A stretch of DNA of 64,000 nucleotides. It comes from Rhizobium albus. Its GTDB lineage: Bacteria; Pseudomonadota; Alphaproteobacteria; Rhizobiales; Rhizobiaceae. The stretch is taken from assembly GCA_030160035.1 (NCBI GenBank), contig BSNO01000001.1, forward strand, positions 1 through 64,000, given 5' to 3'. Made by a program: the position numbers and the translations under genes. The notes beneath the pieces are model-generated. The model did not search any database. It was not told the origin of the DNA and saw nothing but the letters and a program-made list of their open reading frames with translations. Every line of letters starts with the position of its first letter. Position 1 is the stretch's first letter. Positions 63,351 to 64,000 of this stretch are shown one piece after another.

Positions 63351-64000
63351 TTACTGAATGTAGCCGGCCCGTGTCATTTCGCGCACGGCTGCCTGCTGGG
63401 CAGACTGAAGCGCCTGTTCGACCGTCATGCTGCCGGAGACAGCTGCGGCCATCTGCTGGCCAACCGCGGTACCGAGACCCTGGAACTCAGGAATGGCTGC
63501 GAACTGCAGGCCGACATAGGGCTTGTCGTCGGTGATCGACGGGTCGGCATTGTTGATCGCGGCAAGCGTCTGCTCGGCGAAGGGCGCCTCGGACGTGTAC
63601 TGCTCGTTTTCATAGAGCGAGGTGCGCGTGCCGGGGGGAACGTTCGACCAGCCTTCGTTCTCGGCCACAAGTTCGAGATAGGCCTTGGAGGTCGCCCAGG
63701 AAATGAAGGTCTCGGCAGCCTCGGCCTTCTGCGAGCCGGCCGGGATCGCGAGCGACCAAGCCCAGAGCCAGTTGGCGCCCTGGTTCGGGCAGTTTTCGAC
63801 GCCGCAGGGGAACGGCGCGAAGCCGACATTCTCGGCGACCTGGCTTTCTTCGGGGTTGGTCACGAAGGAAGCCGCAACGGTCGCATCCATCCACATGGCG
63901 CAACGGCCCTGGTTGAAGAGCGTCAGGTTTTCGTTGAAGCCGTTGGAGGCTGCGCCGGGAGGCCCGTAATTCGTCATCATGTCGACATACTGGGTGACGG
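63351..64000 (-). CDS. smoE: Polyol ABC transporter binding protein SmoE (partial)
   Basis: C-terminal part (about 216 residues) of a periplasmic polyol-binding protein; the frame remains open to the right edge of the window, so the start lies outside. Typical CUT1 binding-protein segments are LTLFNQGRCAMWMDATVAAS, ANWLWAWSLAIPAGSQKAEA and AETFISWATSKAYLELV. The C-terminus is complete (MTVEQALQSAQQAAVREMTR). It is the first gene of smoEFGKS as far as the window shows. Confidence 0.93.
   Translation of the reverse strand, partial: VTQYVDMMTNYGPPGAASNGFNENLTLFNQGRCAMWMDATVAASFVTNPEESQVAENVGFAPFPCGVENCPNQGANWLWAWSLAIPAGSQKAEAAETFISWATSKAYLELVAENEGWSNVPPGTRTSLYENEQYTSEAPFAEQTLAAINNADPSITDDKPYVGLQFAAIPEFQGLGTAVGQQMAAAVSGSMTVEQALQSAQQAAVREMTRAGYIQ

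Overview
The window is a GC-rich chromosomal segment of an alphaproteobacterium, most likely a facultatively methylotrophic member of the Rhizobiales/Rhodobacterales grade. This rests on a XoxF-type methanol dehydrogenase with glutathione-linked formaldehyde oxidation laid out as in Paracoccus and rhizobia, a Rhodobacter-like sorbitol/mannitol (smo/mtl) operon, a TGA-N9-TCA (RirA-type) iron box, and short intergenic gaps with many ATGA gene overlaps. No rRNA, tRNA, insertion sequence, prophage or CRISPR array was recognised.

Region 1 (about 0.2-24.1 kb) is a C1/quinoprotein supercluster. pqqBCDE (minus strand) and a 31-codon pqqA (plus strand, divergent from pqqB) make the cofactor PQQ. XoxF oxidises methanol in the periplasm and XoxG (cytochrome c) takes the electrons. 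A XoxJ-like binding protein is fused to a CXXCW-type rhodanese domain. It is followed by a zinc metallohydrolase, a SoxYZ-like carrier, a DUF3280-type lipoprotein-like protein and an ABC exporter pair. fghA and flhA oxidise formaldehyde through glutathione, and a GFA-family protein sits near pqqA. The other side of the flhA promoter carries a second substrate-binding protein, a beta-propeller protein and three small exported unknowns. These are followed by a FIST-domain protein, a hybrid histidine kinase and a LuxR-type response regulator resembling the FlhSR/AfdSR formaldehyde regulators.

Region 2 (24.5-32.9 kb) is mixed: a BCCT transporter, an OxyR-like regulator without the redox cysteine, a DUF465 protein, an SbtA-like bicarbonate transporter, a second PQQ dehydrogenase whose membrane anchor is a separate overlapping gene, a fumarylacetoacetase-family hydrolase, and a ParD-like/methionine aminopeptidase pair behind a 36-bp palindrome.

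Region 3 (33.0-50.7 kb) is an organic-acid catabolic island. It holds a tripartite tricarboxylate transporter with TctA and TctB fused, two PrpF-family isomerases, an isopropylmalate-dehydrogenase-like enzyme, a TcuA-like flavoprotein, a TSUP transporter, a CaiB-family protein, a GntR/FCD regulator, an AbrB-family membrane protein, two LysR regulators, a malate/L-lactate dehydrogenase, a 2-hydroxyacid dehydrogenase and an RraA/HMG-aldolase-like protein. Five promoters in the island carry the same tandem operator, two GTATAC-like hexamers exactly 10 bp apart, which suggests one regulon. The substrate cannot be read from sequence.

Region 4 (50.8-55.7 kb) holds an iron-uptake unit (TonB-dependent siderophore receptor, FhuF-type reductase, membrane protein) and a flavoprotein of the HI0933 family. 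Region 5 (55.8-64.0 kb) is a polyol operon on the minus strand: smoEFGK ABC transporter, smoS, mtlK, a HAD phosphatase and an FGGY pentulose kinase. Its binding-protein gene runs off the right edge.
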